64,000 nt of DNA, taken from NCBI GenBank assembly GCA_907165065.1, contig OU015530.1, positions 46,564,965-46,628,964 on the forward strand, in the 5' to 3' direction. This DNA is from Caprimulgus europaeus (lineage: Eukaryota; Chordata; Aves; Caprimulgiformes; Caprimulgidae). The position numbers and the translations under genes are program-made. The notes under the pieces were generated by a model, which saw only the letters and a program-made list of their open reading frames with translations, was not told the origin of the DNA and did not search any database. This document shows positions 38,200 through 50,140 of the stretch, piece after piece; positions within the stretch are counted from its first letter, which is position 1; each line of letters begins with the position of its first letter.

Positions 38200-38640
38200 G
38201 AGGACTCCTTCCCCCGCACCAGCGTGGGGTACCTCCCATGGAAGACAGTCCTCCATTAACTTCTCCAGCATGAGTCCTTCCCATGACTGATTGTTCTTCA
38301 CGAACTGCTTTAGTATGGGTCCATTCCATGGGGTGCAGCCCTTCAGGAAGGGACTGCTCCAGTGTGGGTCCCCCACGGGGTCACAAGTCCTGCCAGCAAA
38401 CCTGCTCCAGCGTGGGCTCCTCTCTCCACGGGCTACAGGTCCTGACAGGAACCTGCTCCAGTGTGGGCTTCCTGTGGGGTCACAGCCTCCTTCAGGCATC
38501 CACCTGATCTGGTGTGGGGTCCTCCAAGAGCTACAAGTGAACATCTGCTCCACCATGGACCTCCAGGGACTGCAGGGGCACAGCCTGCCTCACCATGGTC
38601 TTCACCACAGGCTGCAGGGGAATCTCTGCTCTGGCGCCTG
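38200..38640 (-). repeat. minisatellite-like array inside the LTR
   Basis: About eight degenerate units of roughly 50-60 bp, built round 'ctgctccagcgtgggctcc' followed by 'cacggg…cacaggtcctg'. Clear unit cores occur near 38260, 38307, 38350, 38402, 38453, 38505, 38549 and 38620. They are too diverged to be a recent slippage array. Confidence 0.75.
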
Positions 38641-38915
38641 GAGCACCTCCTCCCCCTCCTCCTTCACTGACCTTGGTGTCTGTGGAGTTGTTTCTCTTAC
38701 ATCTTCTCACTCCTCTCTCTAGCTGCAAAGTGTGCAGCTTTTTTTTCCCCTCTCTTCCTTTTTTTACTGAATTATGTTATCACAGAGGCGTTACTGATGA
38801 GCTCGGCCTTGGCCTGCGGCAGGTCCGTTCTTGTAGCCGGCTGGCATTGGCTGTGTCAGGTTGGACATGGGGGAAGCTTCTGGCAGCTTCTCTCACAGAA
38901 GCCACCCCATTTCCG

Positions 38916-38945
38916 CCCCCCCCCCCCCCCCCCCCCCCCCCCCCC
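38916..38945 (+). repeat. poly(C), 30 C
   Basis: Thirty consecutive C (30 G on the minus strand) at the LTR edge. It is a candidate G-quadruplex or i-motif former and an error-prone site for sequencing, so the exact length in the assembly is doubtful. Confidence 0.95.
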
Positions 38946-38969
38946 TTTCCTCACGCTGCATGTACCCCA

Positions 38970-41900
38970 GAACTGCAAACTCCTCTGTCCCTGTGAAGGA
39001 AATAATCTCTTTGATATATTTGTATCTTATTTACATGTTACATTTCTTTTAGACCAAGAGGTGGGGGTCAGATAGGAACTCTGGTGTGAGCTGTCCCTGG
39101 GGAGCAACTGAGGATAAGCAAAGCAGAAAATCAGCCAAACTCAAGGGGGCTGCAGAGAAGGGAGAGAACCTCAGACAGAAACTGCAACCCAGGATGGCAG
39201 AGACTGATGGACTTCTGCAATGAGGAGGAAGACAGCAACAGAAGCAATGGAAGGAGCCCTGCTGAGAGGGGAATGTTCAAGGTTGGCTGCAACCCAGAAA
39301 ACCCACAAGTGAACTGAAACCCAAACTGAAAGTGAAGATGCAAAGTGAAAGGGATTTTTAAGTATAAATTCCTTCCTAGATCCTTCAAAGATCTAGCAAC
39401 TTTGAGCTTTCTCTGAAAAATCAGTATTTTGATTTGTATTCTAATGTAATATAAATTTGTTGAGATTTTGTTTGCTTTTGAGGGGGTTGTATGTGAAGTT
39501 TTTTTGGGTTTTATTTTCATTAAAATGACTTGGTTTTCTTTGGGCAAGTCAGTATATGGAAAAAAAGAATTAGACAGGTCTACTGCGAATGTCCAGACAA
39601 TTCAGGGTATCACTGCTAGATTCCTATCAGTTTTAAAGCTAATTTTGACTAGAAATGGAAAAAAAACCCACATTTGTAGGATTTTCATTTTCCTGTGATG
39701 TTCTCGAATTTGATTTTTTTTTAATATACATTTTAATACTTATCAAAATATTAGATTTTTTTACAAGATAGAAATTCTATATTTATTTCTTGATTTCTAA
39801 AGGAAAACATGATAAGAGTGTGTTGCCTGTCTGTCCATTTATTGTCCTTAATTTCTTAATATGCTGGCCAATTTCAAGTAATATGACAGTGTATGATAAC
39901 CAAGAAGAGGAAGAGGACTTTACTCACTGTTTAGGAAGAAAGCCCCTGGCATATCTGCTGGACAGAGCAGGATGATGAAAATATAACCTACATAAATAGG
40001 ACAATAGAAATAGTGAGTTTCATATTGGTCATAAATGCTAGAGCATAAACTCTTGTTATATTAGATAGAACAATGCTCAGGAAAAGGGAAATTTGCTTCT
40101 ACTTTGGAAAAAAATTTAAACAAGAGTTTTCAATCAATAATGAGAGAGAAAATTATGGTAAGCCTTGTATTTAGGAAGTCTAGGAAGCAATGTTTCATTC
40201 ACTCCACTGTTCATGGGTTAAAAATTCTTTTGTTAAGGCAAGAGTCTGAAAGAAGGTCTAAACTGCTGTTAAAGTTGATTGTAACTAAGTCATACTTTCA
40301 CAACATGTACACACAGGAACTTGGCAGAGTATTAAATACTTAAGGGCATCTAACTGAGTAAAGCCTTGTCTAAAGTACCTTACATTCTTCCAGGTGGATT
40401 TGCTAGTATAGGCAAGTCCAACTGTGAGGAAAAAGACAAAAATGGACATGAGTAAACAGAATATGACATTGCCTGCACATTACACAATGATAAATAATAA
40501 TCTTAGTCAAAGGCCAAAACAACCTCATGGCTGAGGTTATGTCAGATGACACCAGTTTACACTGTACTGAGAAAAGTTGTACCAGTCTTTGCTAGTGAAA
40601 CCTCATCTCTGGTGTGCACTCACTTTAAAACAGCCTTTTTTTCCTCCACCTGTCCACAGAAGTAGTCCAGTTGCATCCATCCTGCATAATGGGAGTTGGC
40701 AGGGATGTTTCCTGACAGTGGAACCTCACAATTTTCACCACTTGCTGCAAAAGCCATTCATTGTCCTTATAAAAATCAGCTTATTTGCTTCTCACAATGG
40801 CAATGTACCTTCACTGGCCTGGGCTTGCGGTAGGATATTATGATAGGATTCCTGTGACCAGTGTAACCTCAGAGCTCACAATGAAGATCAGCCTGCCTTC
40901 TCCATATGTAAGAGTTTTAAGGGTTAATTTATCCATTTTGGCAGCATATTCAAATAGGTTTATAGTGGCACTTGACTTTTGAGTACATTTCTCAAAGCAG
41001 TTTCATAATAGTTTATATAGGATCACCCTGCTGAAGTCTTCTTTAAGGAAAAGGAAATACAGGTAAAGCATATGTATAAAAATCCCTTGATGATTGTTTT
41101 TTATTTACTTCCCATTGGAAAAATCTCTGGAGCTTTGTCTTCCTCTGCAGCTTTTAAGCAGTTAAATAGATGATATTCATGCTAATTAAGCCACTGATCA
41201 CTCTATCCATTTACCAGTAAAGCCTAGATCACACTCAGGCTATTATTTCTTTGAAGCAATGCAATATTCTTGGAAATCATGTTCTAAGTGAGTTGCTAAT
41301 AGGGAAGTATGCATACTCTACAAGCAGATTATTATTAACATGAGTACATAAATCAGACTTTATTAGACACTTAATGCTAATAACATTTGTTGTTCCGTTT
41401 ATTGAACACTCAGTAGCTCTACAAAAAGGCTGAACCCAAGGTGTTTATTGCTATGCTTCAATTACATTTGTGGGAGAAAAGGTTTTTACATCCCATTTGA
41501 TTTCAGAAGTTAAATATTTGTGTGAAAAAGTAACAAGAAATAAAGAATTGAAACAATTTCATTTAAAGTGCACTATTTTTCATGTTTAAGAATATTTATC
41601 CTCAAATCATGAACATATTAATGTAGAGTGCAGTGGTTTGCAGACAGAGCTTATTTTACATTACCCCCAGTAGCAAGCTGTAAGGCATCCAGCAGGTAAG
41701 GTGTTATTTTTCTTCCTGTTATGGCTTAGCTGAACTGGGTTATAAAAAGAAAAAGACTTGTTTTGTCTCCTCCGTAGCTTTTGAGCGGTACAGTTAGGGT
41801 ACAGGAACAGCAGCTGCATTGTCCTCATGTTTTGACTTTGGAAATAAAGCAATTCTAGGAGAAAGGAATGAGAAGTAACTTGCATTTCTCTGACTTTTGA

Positions 41901-42953
41901 GATTTCAGTTTGCAGTCCTTATTTTTTTCATTCCATTCCAGAAAAAGATATTTTCATGCCAGTCCAAAACAATGGATAAAAATGAAACTGAAAAAGTATC
42001 AGTTACTAAGTAGTAATAAAATTTGGGCATCATCTACACTGTTGATGTTTTCTGTTTATCCGAGGAATACAAACATCTTTTTAAAATGAAAGCAGAATTT
42101 TTCACTAACTGATCTAAGAATTTAAGAGAAAAATATTAGTATTGGACAATATGCAATAAAGAACCACAAAAGCTGTCCATGCTGTAAAATTAATCTTTAG
42201 ATCATTTGCCCTTTGGCATGAAATTTCCTGTGTTTGGTCTTTGGCCAAAGGTAGCTTTAGGGTTTTTTAAAAAAAAATACAATTTAAAGCCATTTCTTTC
42301 TGTGATACAAAAATAAAAATAGCTGTTAGCTATTTTTCAGGTATGGATGCATTACAACCTTATTAAAAAGTGTCCACATATTCTTGGGCATGGCTAAGTC
42401 AAGACAAGTTTCCATGAGCTTCCGACATCAATAGACCTTAGCAGCTGAGAATGCAGAAGTGTCCATCAGTGTCTCTTGCTGTTCACCTATGCAATGCCTG
42501 CAGCTACAGAATACTGATCCTGGCCAGGGTGGACAGTGCATCTGAAAATGCAAAGGAGGGATTCACAGACTCTGCCAGGTACCAGACTGCACCAAAAATG
42601 GCTCTGGTAGAGGATAACTCCGTTGGGAGTGACAGGTCCTGGCTGTGTGCTGGGATATTCATTACTTTTAACATAGTCTCATACCAGCAGTGGCACATGT
42701 TCCCCAGTTTGCTACCTCTATTAACAAAAAACAACCCCAAAAAATTTAAGATTTGGAGAATGTGATAAAATCAGATTGTGATCAACGAGGACTGTTCCAG
42801 CTCCCCACCTGCAGGCTGGTCAACAAGTTTTGTCTGGCAGTAACAAGATTTTTTCAGGATCCTCCTCCTGTTTACCCCCACTTATTACTTACTGCCTCCT
42901 GGAGTCAAAAAACTTGCTGAGACACTGTTAGAGCCCCTGGGTGAGACACCAGA
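38970..42953. other. unique DNA, no gene recognised
   Basis: The first about 380 bp (38970-39350) is purine-rich and GC-richer than its surroundings and might be a remnant of the neighbouring retroviral insertion, but I cannot assign it. The remainder is AT-rich. Exon-like signals occur at 41672-41696 (plus; strong acceptor, CAG|gtaagg) at chance level. Confidence 0.5.
42949..42953. repeat. target-site duplication, left copy (CCAGA)
   Basis: Five bases immediately before TGTCCTG, identical to the five after the LTR at 43599-43603. Confidence 0.85.
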
Positions 42954-43598
42954 TGTCCTGATTTTTAGCTGAAACAGAGCTGGATTTCTTTTTAGTAGCT
43001 AGAATAGTGCTGTGTTTTGCTTTCAGCCTGGGATTTGTTATGAGAGAAACACTGATAACACACTACTGTTTGCATTTTTGTCACTGAAAGTGAAGGACTT
43101 AGTATTCTGTTAGTCTACAAGAGCAAGATCTAAGGGGGTGAGGAATATTTAAAATAATAAGCTAAACTGGCATTTGGGTATGCCAATGGGATATTCCTTA
43201 TCATATCACGTCATGTCCATGTATATTAGTGAGGGTCTCTTCTTTTTTGCTCTTTCTGACTTTTGCTCAGGCTCTTGTTCTTGCAGTTTTGATTCAGGAT
43301 TGTCGCTCCTCCAGGATCGTTGTCGGGGAACAGGCCAGGCATAGTCAGCGGGTGGTGAGCAGTTGCACTGTCTATCACTCATTTGCATATTTTGTTACAG
43401 TTATCATTATCACTACTATTTTAATATTAGTATTATTTTAAGTTTACTTCTGTTATTAAATTGTTCTTATCTCAACCTATGACTGTCCTTATCCTTGCCT
43501 CTCAGTCCTCTCCCCTATCTCCTGGGGTGTTGGGGGGGGAAGTAGGTGAACAGCTGTGTTGGCTGCTAGCCAAGGGCTAGCCCAGAGAAACTATCACA
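42954..43598 (+). mobile_element. solo LTR of an avian ERVL-type endogenous retrovirus
   Basis: A complete plus-strand LTR of 645 bp, starting TGTCCTGATTTTTAGC and ending …AACTATCACA. It is flanked by a perfect 5-bp duplication CCAGA, which fits class III (ERVL-like) integrases. Inside are the U3 'aaactggcatttgggtatg' block, a 'cacgtcatg' CRE-like box with a TATA-like 'gtatattag' just after it, 'gtgagcagttgcactg', the signal ATTAAA (43455-43460), 'ttcttatctcaacctatgac' and a G-rich block ('ttgggggggg'). It is homologous to 23293-23920 and 53055-53419. The 70-codon frame here ending TVIIITTILILVLF recurs in the other plus-strand copy and is not a gene. Confidence 0.93.
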
Positions 43599-46500
43599 CC
43601 AGAGGAGAATGAAAGCTTGCACAGGTGGAGAGTACCAGGGCTGGAAGAACCTGGCCTGAAGAGCAGAACTGCTGGGAGAAAGGAGGAGGTCTAGCAAGAT
43701 GCCGCTGCTCTACCTTAACATCACCCTGTTGCTGGGGAGGAGGCCAAGCTGTCATGTCCGCAGTCAACTTCACAACACTGTGACCTCGATTGCTCCCATG
43801 TATCACTGCTTGGATCTGCCAAAAAGATGAGTAGAGTGATATCCTAAATTATTTCTGTAAGAGATGTGAGTCTTCCAATTGGAATATGGGAAATCCCCTA
43901 TTATGTGGGCTGTCTAGTAGTCCTAATAATAGCATAGAAGGCCTGTGCTTGTAAAAGTCAACTTCTCAGTAAGAGGACTATTTAAAGAGGTGAAGTAATT
44001 GCAGCTGTCACAGCAGCCATGCAATACATGCAGACTGGATTTTCCGGTGACTTCTAAATGAGCTTTTTCTGCAGCACATGTTCTTTCCCATAGCTTCAGT
44101 CAAAGATGCTCCAGGAGAACTATCCCAAAGCAGTAGAAAAACTTTCAGAGGCACACACAGCATCATTGTCAGCTTCATCTCTTTGCACTGTAATTATCCC
44201 AAGCTTCTTTTGACCTTGTCTCCGTTAAGAGAAAGACAAATACATGTTTGTACGCTTGGATATGAGTCCAAGCATAAAATGTTTTTTAAAAATTCAGACA
44301 GATCATTCTCTTGCACACACATTTCTCCGGTGGAGAGGATGAGAATATGACAAGTATTAGTTCCATTGTTTATTGCGCTTCTGGAAGGCACCCAGATTTT
44401 CCTCCAATTAGTATAAGAGAAGCAATATAAACCAGAAAGGAGGCCCCTGCCACTGTCATTAAGGGGATACAATCTTCCATCTTTATGCTTAAATTCAAAG
44501 TGCAACCCATTTGGAATTTTTATTTAAGATCTGGACACCCTGAATTTGCTGCAGATCCCACAGAGTGGTGTGTGGTATGCATACCTAGGCCAGATGGGAC
44601 AGGGTGACAAACACAGCAGCTCACTGCTGCTGAGCAAGGGCAGTGCTGCTGCTGCTTTCTCAGGTCACCCACTGCCCCTGCTCTCTGCAGCAGGATCTCT
44701 CCCCACTTTACACCCTAGCATTGGTCTCTGGCTGACCCAGTGGGGAATGGGTTCCCATAACTGCACTGGCAGACAGCTGGAGCTGCAAAAAATTGAAGTA
44801 GTTATTTGCAGGTTTAGTGAGAAGAATTATCTCATCAGGGCATTAGAAAAGCTCCAGAGCTGGTACAGAAGTGAAAAGAAAGCTGGGAGAAGGAGAAGGG
44901 CAGAGGTGAAAGTATTGCTGCTTTCGAAAGCCCTGAGTTGACAGGTGGCATCAACCATCTCACATCATCACTCCTGGGCAGACAAACCCTGATCAGGTTA
45001 GTGTAACTGGGGAACCCCTCAGGCAGATCCTGCAGCTGTCCTGTCTCCTAGGGAGTGAGAGGGGGACATGGCTGGGCTTGGCGCAGGGCACAGCAGATCA
45101 CACTGCATGGGTGGGAAGGGGGAGTTAACGTGTGTCTGGGAACATGCAGCTGAGAAGTGCTCACAGGCCCCTTGACATGGTGTACTCCTGAGAGAGACCC
45201 TGGGAGATGGTTACAGCTATGGGAAACAGGGGATGGTGAGGATCAGTAGTGGGGGTCAATGGCACACACACATGGCACAGGAGAAACACAGGTTGAGGGA
45301 GGTACTGTTGCCATTATTGTAATTTTCCTGCAGTAGCAATGCACATCTTATTCAATTGAACAGGATTTATCTTCAAAACAAGAACCTTTTTGGCTCCATA
45401 ACCAAAATAATGGGAAAAGATAAATACCTCCCCAGGCATATGCTGTGGGCAATAATTCCCTGTTTGCAAGTACCAAAATGGCATAGATAAGGGTGAAAAA
45501 ATATTAGAAGGCAAGGAAACAACACTGACTTGGGAAAATGTGTATGTGTGCCTGTATGTTAATAATTAACAAAGTATTGCGAAAGATCACATGTGAGTAT
45601 GTTTTGCTTCTTTTTCATACATGTTATATAAATAACAATGTTTAATCTTTGCTTAGGGAATGTTCTAGGAAATTATCTCCTTTCTGTTGTTGTTGGCAGT
45701 GGCTTGTTTTAATATTTTCAAGATGGAGACATATATGGGCTACACCATGTGAGTGACATACACTGAATATCCCCAAAGCTTCAGCTGTTTGTGCTCTATT
45801 TGCACATCCACTGTGGGCAAATCACCATTTACTTTTCAGTCAACCTTTCACTATTTGTAGCCTGAGCATGTCAGGCACCATGTGACCTTCATGTCCATTG
45901 GCATCAGTTACTTTGCTCCTGTTTTAAGCCCAGCACATGCTCTACTGGCACTCAGCCAGGCTGTTCAGCACCTTTCAGGATCAAACTCTCAGTTTATCAA
46001 GTGTGAAAATACTCATTAAAAAATAAAAAGGAAATAATACAGCCTGCACAAAATCTCTCATCTCCCTATAGGCAGGGCTATTTGGTTTATATGATCTGGA
46101 GAGCAAAAAGTCCCATGTTGGTGTGGCAGCAGGATTAGGCAGCATGTCTGCCTGAGATTTCTGGCACCTCTTCCCAGATAGGAGATGTCAGCCTGAGCCA
46201 TGCAACAGCTATGGGGTCACTCCATCCTGCCTTGGTGGAGGTGGAGCACAGTCATTAGGTGGAAACAAACAGACTAACTGTATGCAAAAAGACAAGGAGT
46301 GTTGTAAGATATCAATGTTAACAGAAGTTTCATTTGTCATTAGAGGATATTATTCTGATTTTCAGCCTACTATACAGTTTACTATACTATCCCTTGTCCT
46401 GCTGAGAGAGAAAGAACAAATGTGAGTGTGACTGAAAGCAAGAAAGAACGGATGTGGAGCTCTAAGTGCTTGGCTGTGAGAGACTCTTAAACTGGTCTTC

Positions 46501-47239
46501 CTAAAAGGTCAGTACCTGTATCAACCATTTGACTCCTTCAGATGAAAGAGATTCCTTACAAATGTCAACATGTCTTTCATAACTCTCTTGGCCTCATAAA
46601 ATGGAGTCCTAGGCACATCTTTTGAGAATTCAGTAATATGCTCATTAATATTCTCATTAGCTTGTCCTCAATAGCTACGGTTGTTTCCCACTTTCAGTAT
46701 GACTGAAAGAGCCACTGGAACTATTCAAATCACTGTGGTGACCTTGTTAAGAAGGAACATCACCCCTACCAGGACTGTAATCTGTAAGAAAGAATAACTT
46801 CCTGTAGTGATATTAGGAATTTACTTCTTTTTTTTTGGTCCATTGTTCTTTAGTGTTTCCCATAGGACAATGTTGGGTGTGCATTTCCTCATACTATGCA
46901 AAATATCAAGATGGGATCTATGCAAACATTCGTTAAATCTCTTTAAGCCTTAAGTAAAAATGTAACAAGTGCACACTTTGGACCTCTGAAAGGATGTACG
47001 TGTCTCAGAGCAAACAAGATTGATCCTCATCTTATATCTATCCTCTACAAAACCTTATTCAGCAGTTAAACTCTTGGGTGACATTCCAGTTACCATGCCA
47101 GTGAGGAAGTAGGACTAAGTTGTTATTTCAGCTGTCTCCCAGCCTTAAATTTAACAGAGCTGTGAGCAAGAGTCATATCTGAACTAGTCAGGGTTGAGGG
47201 ATTCTGAATAGTGAATTCAAGATTTTTACCCAAGAAAGA
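43599..47239. other. unique DNA, no gene recognised
   Basis: It begins with the right target-site copy CCAGA (43599-43603). A GC-richer patch runs about 44540-45290. Its 131-codon frame starts at TTG and has no recognisable domain. Confidence 0.5.
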
Positions 47240-47290
47240 TTATATCAGATGACCCTTGAGGTCCCTTCCAACCTGGCATTCTATAATTCA
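47240..47290 (+). mobile_element. CR1 LINE, minimal 3' tail remnant
   Basis: A plus-strand CR1 terminus, 'gatgacccttgaggtccctt' then 'ccaacctggcattctataat', about 50 bp. Old and severely truncated. Confidence 0.85.
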
Positions 47291-50046
47291 AGTCCAAGCC
47301 TTGTACAGATCTGAAATATAAATTCAGCTACAAGATTTGAGTAGGTTCATTTTCTTATATAGTTGTGAAGAGGCCTGGGAGGAATACTAATTTAACTTTC
47401 CTTAAATGGGAATTATTTTTATTTCTGTCATGGAAAAACAAAAAAAGTTATTTTCACGTTGCATTGGAGGCTTTAAACACATGACCTGTCACACAGATCT
47501 AATTTAGATGGGGGAAGCCCAAGGGGTAGAAGAACTGAACACTGCAAAATGAATCCCAAATAAATAATAGATTAGAAAATACAATAGAACTGCACGCTCA
47601 GTCTAACTGATCTCAGCACAAAACTGCTGTTTGAAACACAGAAGCATACTTTCACCTATTTTCTGTTTCTTAATATGTCATTCTTCATTTCACTGTTGTG
47701 AACAGTCTATAATCTTTTTGTATGTGAATTAACTCTAAAATTGTACTCATATTGAGCCACTTTTTCTTGCTCCTGTGGGCAATAGCTGGTGTACTAATGA
47801 TTAAATAAACTCATTGTTGGGTTTGGTTTCTTTTTATAATTGTTTAATTCTCATTGAAACATTACAATGAATTAATACCATCCTGGCCAAAAAACCTCTC
47901 AACTCAACTGATTCAGTTTACTCTTTCATAAAAGTTAAAAAGATTTCTTCAGATGTTTTTTTTTGTATTTTTATCATGATACCACATTAATTTTAAACTA
48001 TCAAATTAATTTTAATTTTATTTTCATGACTTCATATATTTTTTAGATGACATTCCCATTTCTCAGCTAAGACAGTTAACAAAAGAAAATTAAAAAGGAA
48101 ACACTTTTGATTATGGTTGGTTAATGTATTATCATAAAATACAACTGAATTCTTTCACCAATTTGGATAAAGTCATAGATTCTTCAAGGCCTTTTATCAC
48201 CAGAAGTAAGCAATCTGCATATAATAGAGCTCTATTCTGAATACCTTTTGTCCTCATTTCTTTTACAAGTTCCTTGTTCCATTTTGAAGGGGATGAACAA
48301 CAGCAAGGAAAGGAATAATTGCAGTGAGGTCATGAGGTCTGAGGCTTTGAATGGTAATAGTAAAATATAAGTTATTTGTTTTATATATATATATAAAAAG
48401 TACTCACCTTTATTAATGTTAAGCTAAATTACTGGGACATGTTAACATATAAAGCACAAGCTTCAAAAAGCTTCTAATATGAAAAGATAAAAATGTTGAC
48501 ATGATCGATACTCATATACATGTAGATGCAAAGATTGATCAGCATAGTATTAGATACATTTTAATATCAAACTGACCTCAATCAGTTATTTTAGATATTT
48601 CTTAGGATATGAAGGACTCTATAATTTTATTTAAACAAAGTTACAGAAAAGAACACAATTCATACTAGAAAGAACAGAAAAGATATTCTGGCTATTTAGA
48701 AGTATATACAAATATTTATATAAGCAAATATGTCTTTATGAATAGAGGATTATGCTTGGATTTAATTTCTGTTTCTGCTGACTTGATCAGTTACCCAAGA
48801 CAGTCACCTCATCTTTCTTCATCATAACTTTCCCAGTGGTAAATAGAGGATAAGACATTTCCATTACCTAGAAAAACTTCCTTACAATGTGTTTTAAACA
48901 CACAAGTGTTGTTAAGTTATAAAGCAGGGAGCGGAAGATCTTTGTTTACCCTTCCTCACTATCCCTGCTGACCAGTTAAGGTGAGATCTTCAAAGGCTGA
49001 GGTTTTCCATGGATAAGTTATATCACACATTGCCTGACAGGGCTCTCAGAAGCCCAGCACATAGGGGAAAGACGTAATCACATAGTATTGTTTCATATTC
49101 ATTTCCTTGAGCAGAACAGGCATGGAGATGGTACTATCTCTAACCTTCCACATTCACGTCAATCCTATGCATACGTAAGAGTAAGATATTCCAAAGTCAT
49201 AAAATGACAAGCTTAAGTTGTCCAGGCAAGGTTAAGTAACTCTTTGGTGCCAATGCATTATGATACAATTCTTAATAATATGATTATGTACTATTTTTAG
49301 CTTCCATAGCAGTAGTCTTGTGTTGAATATTAAGACTAAACAGTTTGTGATGGGTTTGGTTTTTTCTTATTCTTCTTTTCCTGCCTTCCTTTCACCCGGC
49401 TACCTGAAGTGTATTTGATTACTTCCAGTGTGACTACATTAAAATTAAATGGTAATAGTCAATTATCCAATCAAGCAAAAACTTCCAACAATTCACAAAT
49501 TCTTCCCAGGTAGATAATTATTTAGCAACTGAAAATGTTTTAACATCTTGAATTACTAACACATATGACCTTGCATTTTCTACAAGTTTGTTTTCTGGTG
49601 TATACTACAAGCATACTGTAGTTGACAAAGCATCAAAAATTACACCTGTAGTTTCACCAGTCTTAAAAACACATTTTGCAAGAGGAGGCCTCAGAAAAAA
49701 AAAAAAAAAAAAAAAAAAACCTAAATTACTTTCTGAATTAATTTATCTGATAACAAACCAGAAGATTCCATCTCTCCATTTGCTAATTAGTTAAAGAGCC
49801 CTGGTATGAGAACATCCAAAATGAAAAATTCTTGTCGTGTGAAAGGTATCATCAATTAATACATAGAACCCACAGCTGAGGCCATTAATTACCCTGTTAT
49901 TCTCTTCCCTTCCAAAGGGCTGACTTTTCAGCTGACATAAATCAGTTGTGATTTAGTGTATCTTTTCCAGGTTGAGGAAGTGGGCTGAAGTGTCTTTGTT
50001 ACTGTCCCAACTTCCCATTTACAATAGGTGTTGTGTCGTGCTCAAT
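47291..50046. other. unique AT-rich DNA, no gene recognised
   Basis: One of the most AT-rich parts of the window, with a short TA array near 48381-48395 and a 25-A run at 49695-49719. No gene or element recognised. Confidence 0.5.
49695..49719 (+). repeat. poly(A), 25 A
   Basis: Homopolymer; no element body identified upstream. Confidence 0.93.
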
Positions 50047-50140
50047 TATAGAATCATAGAAGGAGTTGGATTGGAAGGGACCTTGAAAGGTCATGTAGTC
50101 CAACCCCCCTGCAGTAAGCAGGGATATCTTCAATGGCTAT
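50047..50140 (-). mobile_element. CR1 LINE, 3' tail fragment
   Basis: On the plus strand, 'tagaatcatagaaggagttg', 'gattggaagggaccttgaaa' and 'catgtagtccaacccccctg' mark a minus-orientation CR1 3' end of about 90 bp. Confidence 0.9.

Larger units (their letters stand above)
37802..38969 (-). mobile_element. GC-rich solo LTR of a second avian endogenous retrovirus type
   Basis: The plus strand begins TGTGGTGGGGTGACCC, so the minus-strand element ends …CCACCACA, as an LTR does. Its minus-strand 3' part shares the layout of the ERVL-type LTRs here: an AATAAA signal (plus 38004-38009), a 'gagtctgttttgcccgtg' stretch, 'gtaattggtgagtgatctctc', and a 'ttatctc…cacgagcc' block. The centre (about 38200-38640) is an array of related 'ctgctccagtgtgggtcc' units. 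The upper end runs through 30 consecutive C (38916-38945) and probably stops near 38969. I recall very similar abundant LTRs in bird genomes. No clear target-site duplication was found, and no retroviral coding DNA is adjacent. Open frames of 90-163 codons inside it are by-products of its GC-rich repeats. Confidence 0.82.

Noticed and set aside
38065-38996. Several frames of 90-163 codons, Pro/Gly/Ser-rich
   Set aside because: All lie inside the GC-rich LTR with its repeated units and C-run. Overlapping frames on both strands are open for compositional reasons.
43229-43441. 70-codon frame with a hydrophobic end, shared with 53042-53260
   Set aside because: The shared end comes from two copies of the same LTR (TTATCATTATCACTACT region), not from a conserved small membrane protein.
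44546-44941. 131-codon frame in a GC-richer patch
   Set aside because: Begins at TTG and has no domain. GC richness lowers stop frequency.
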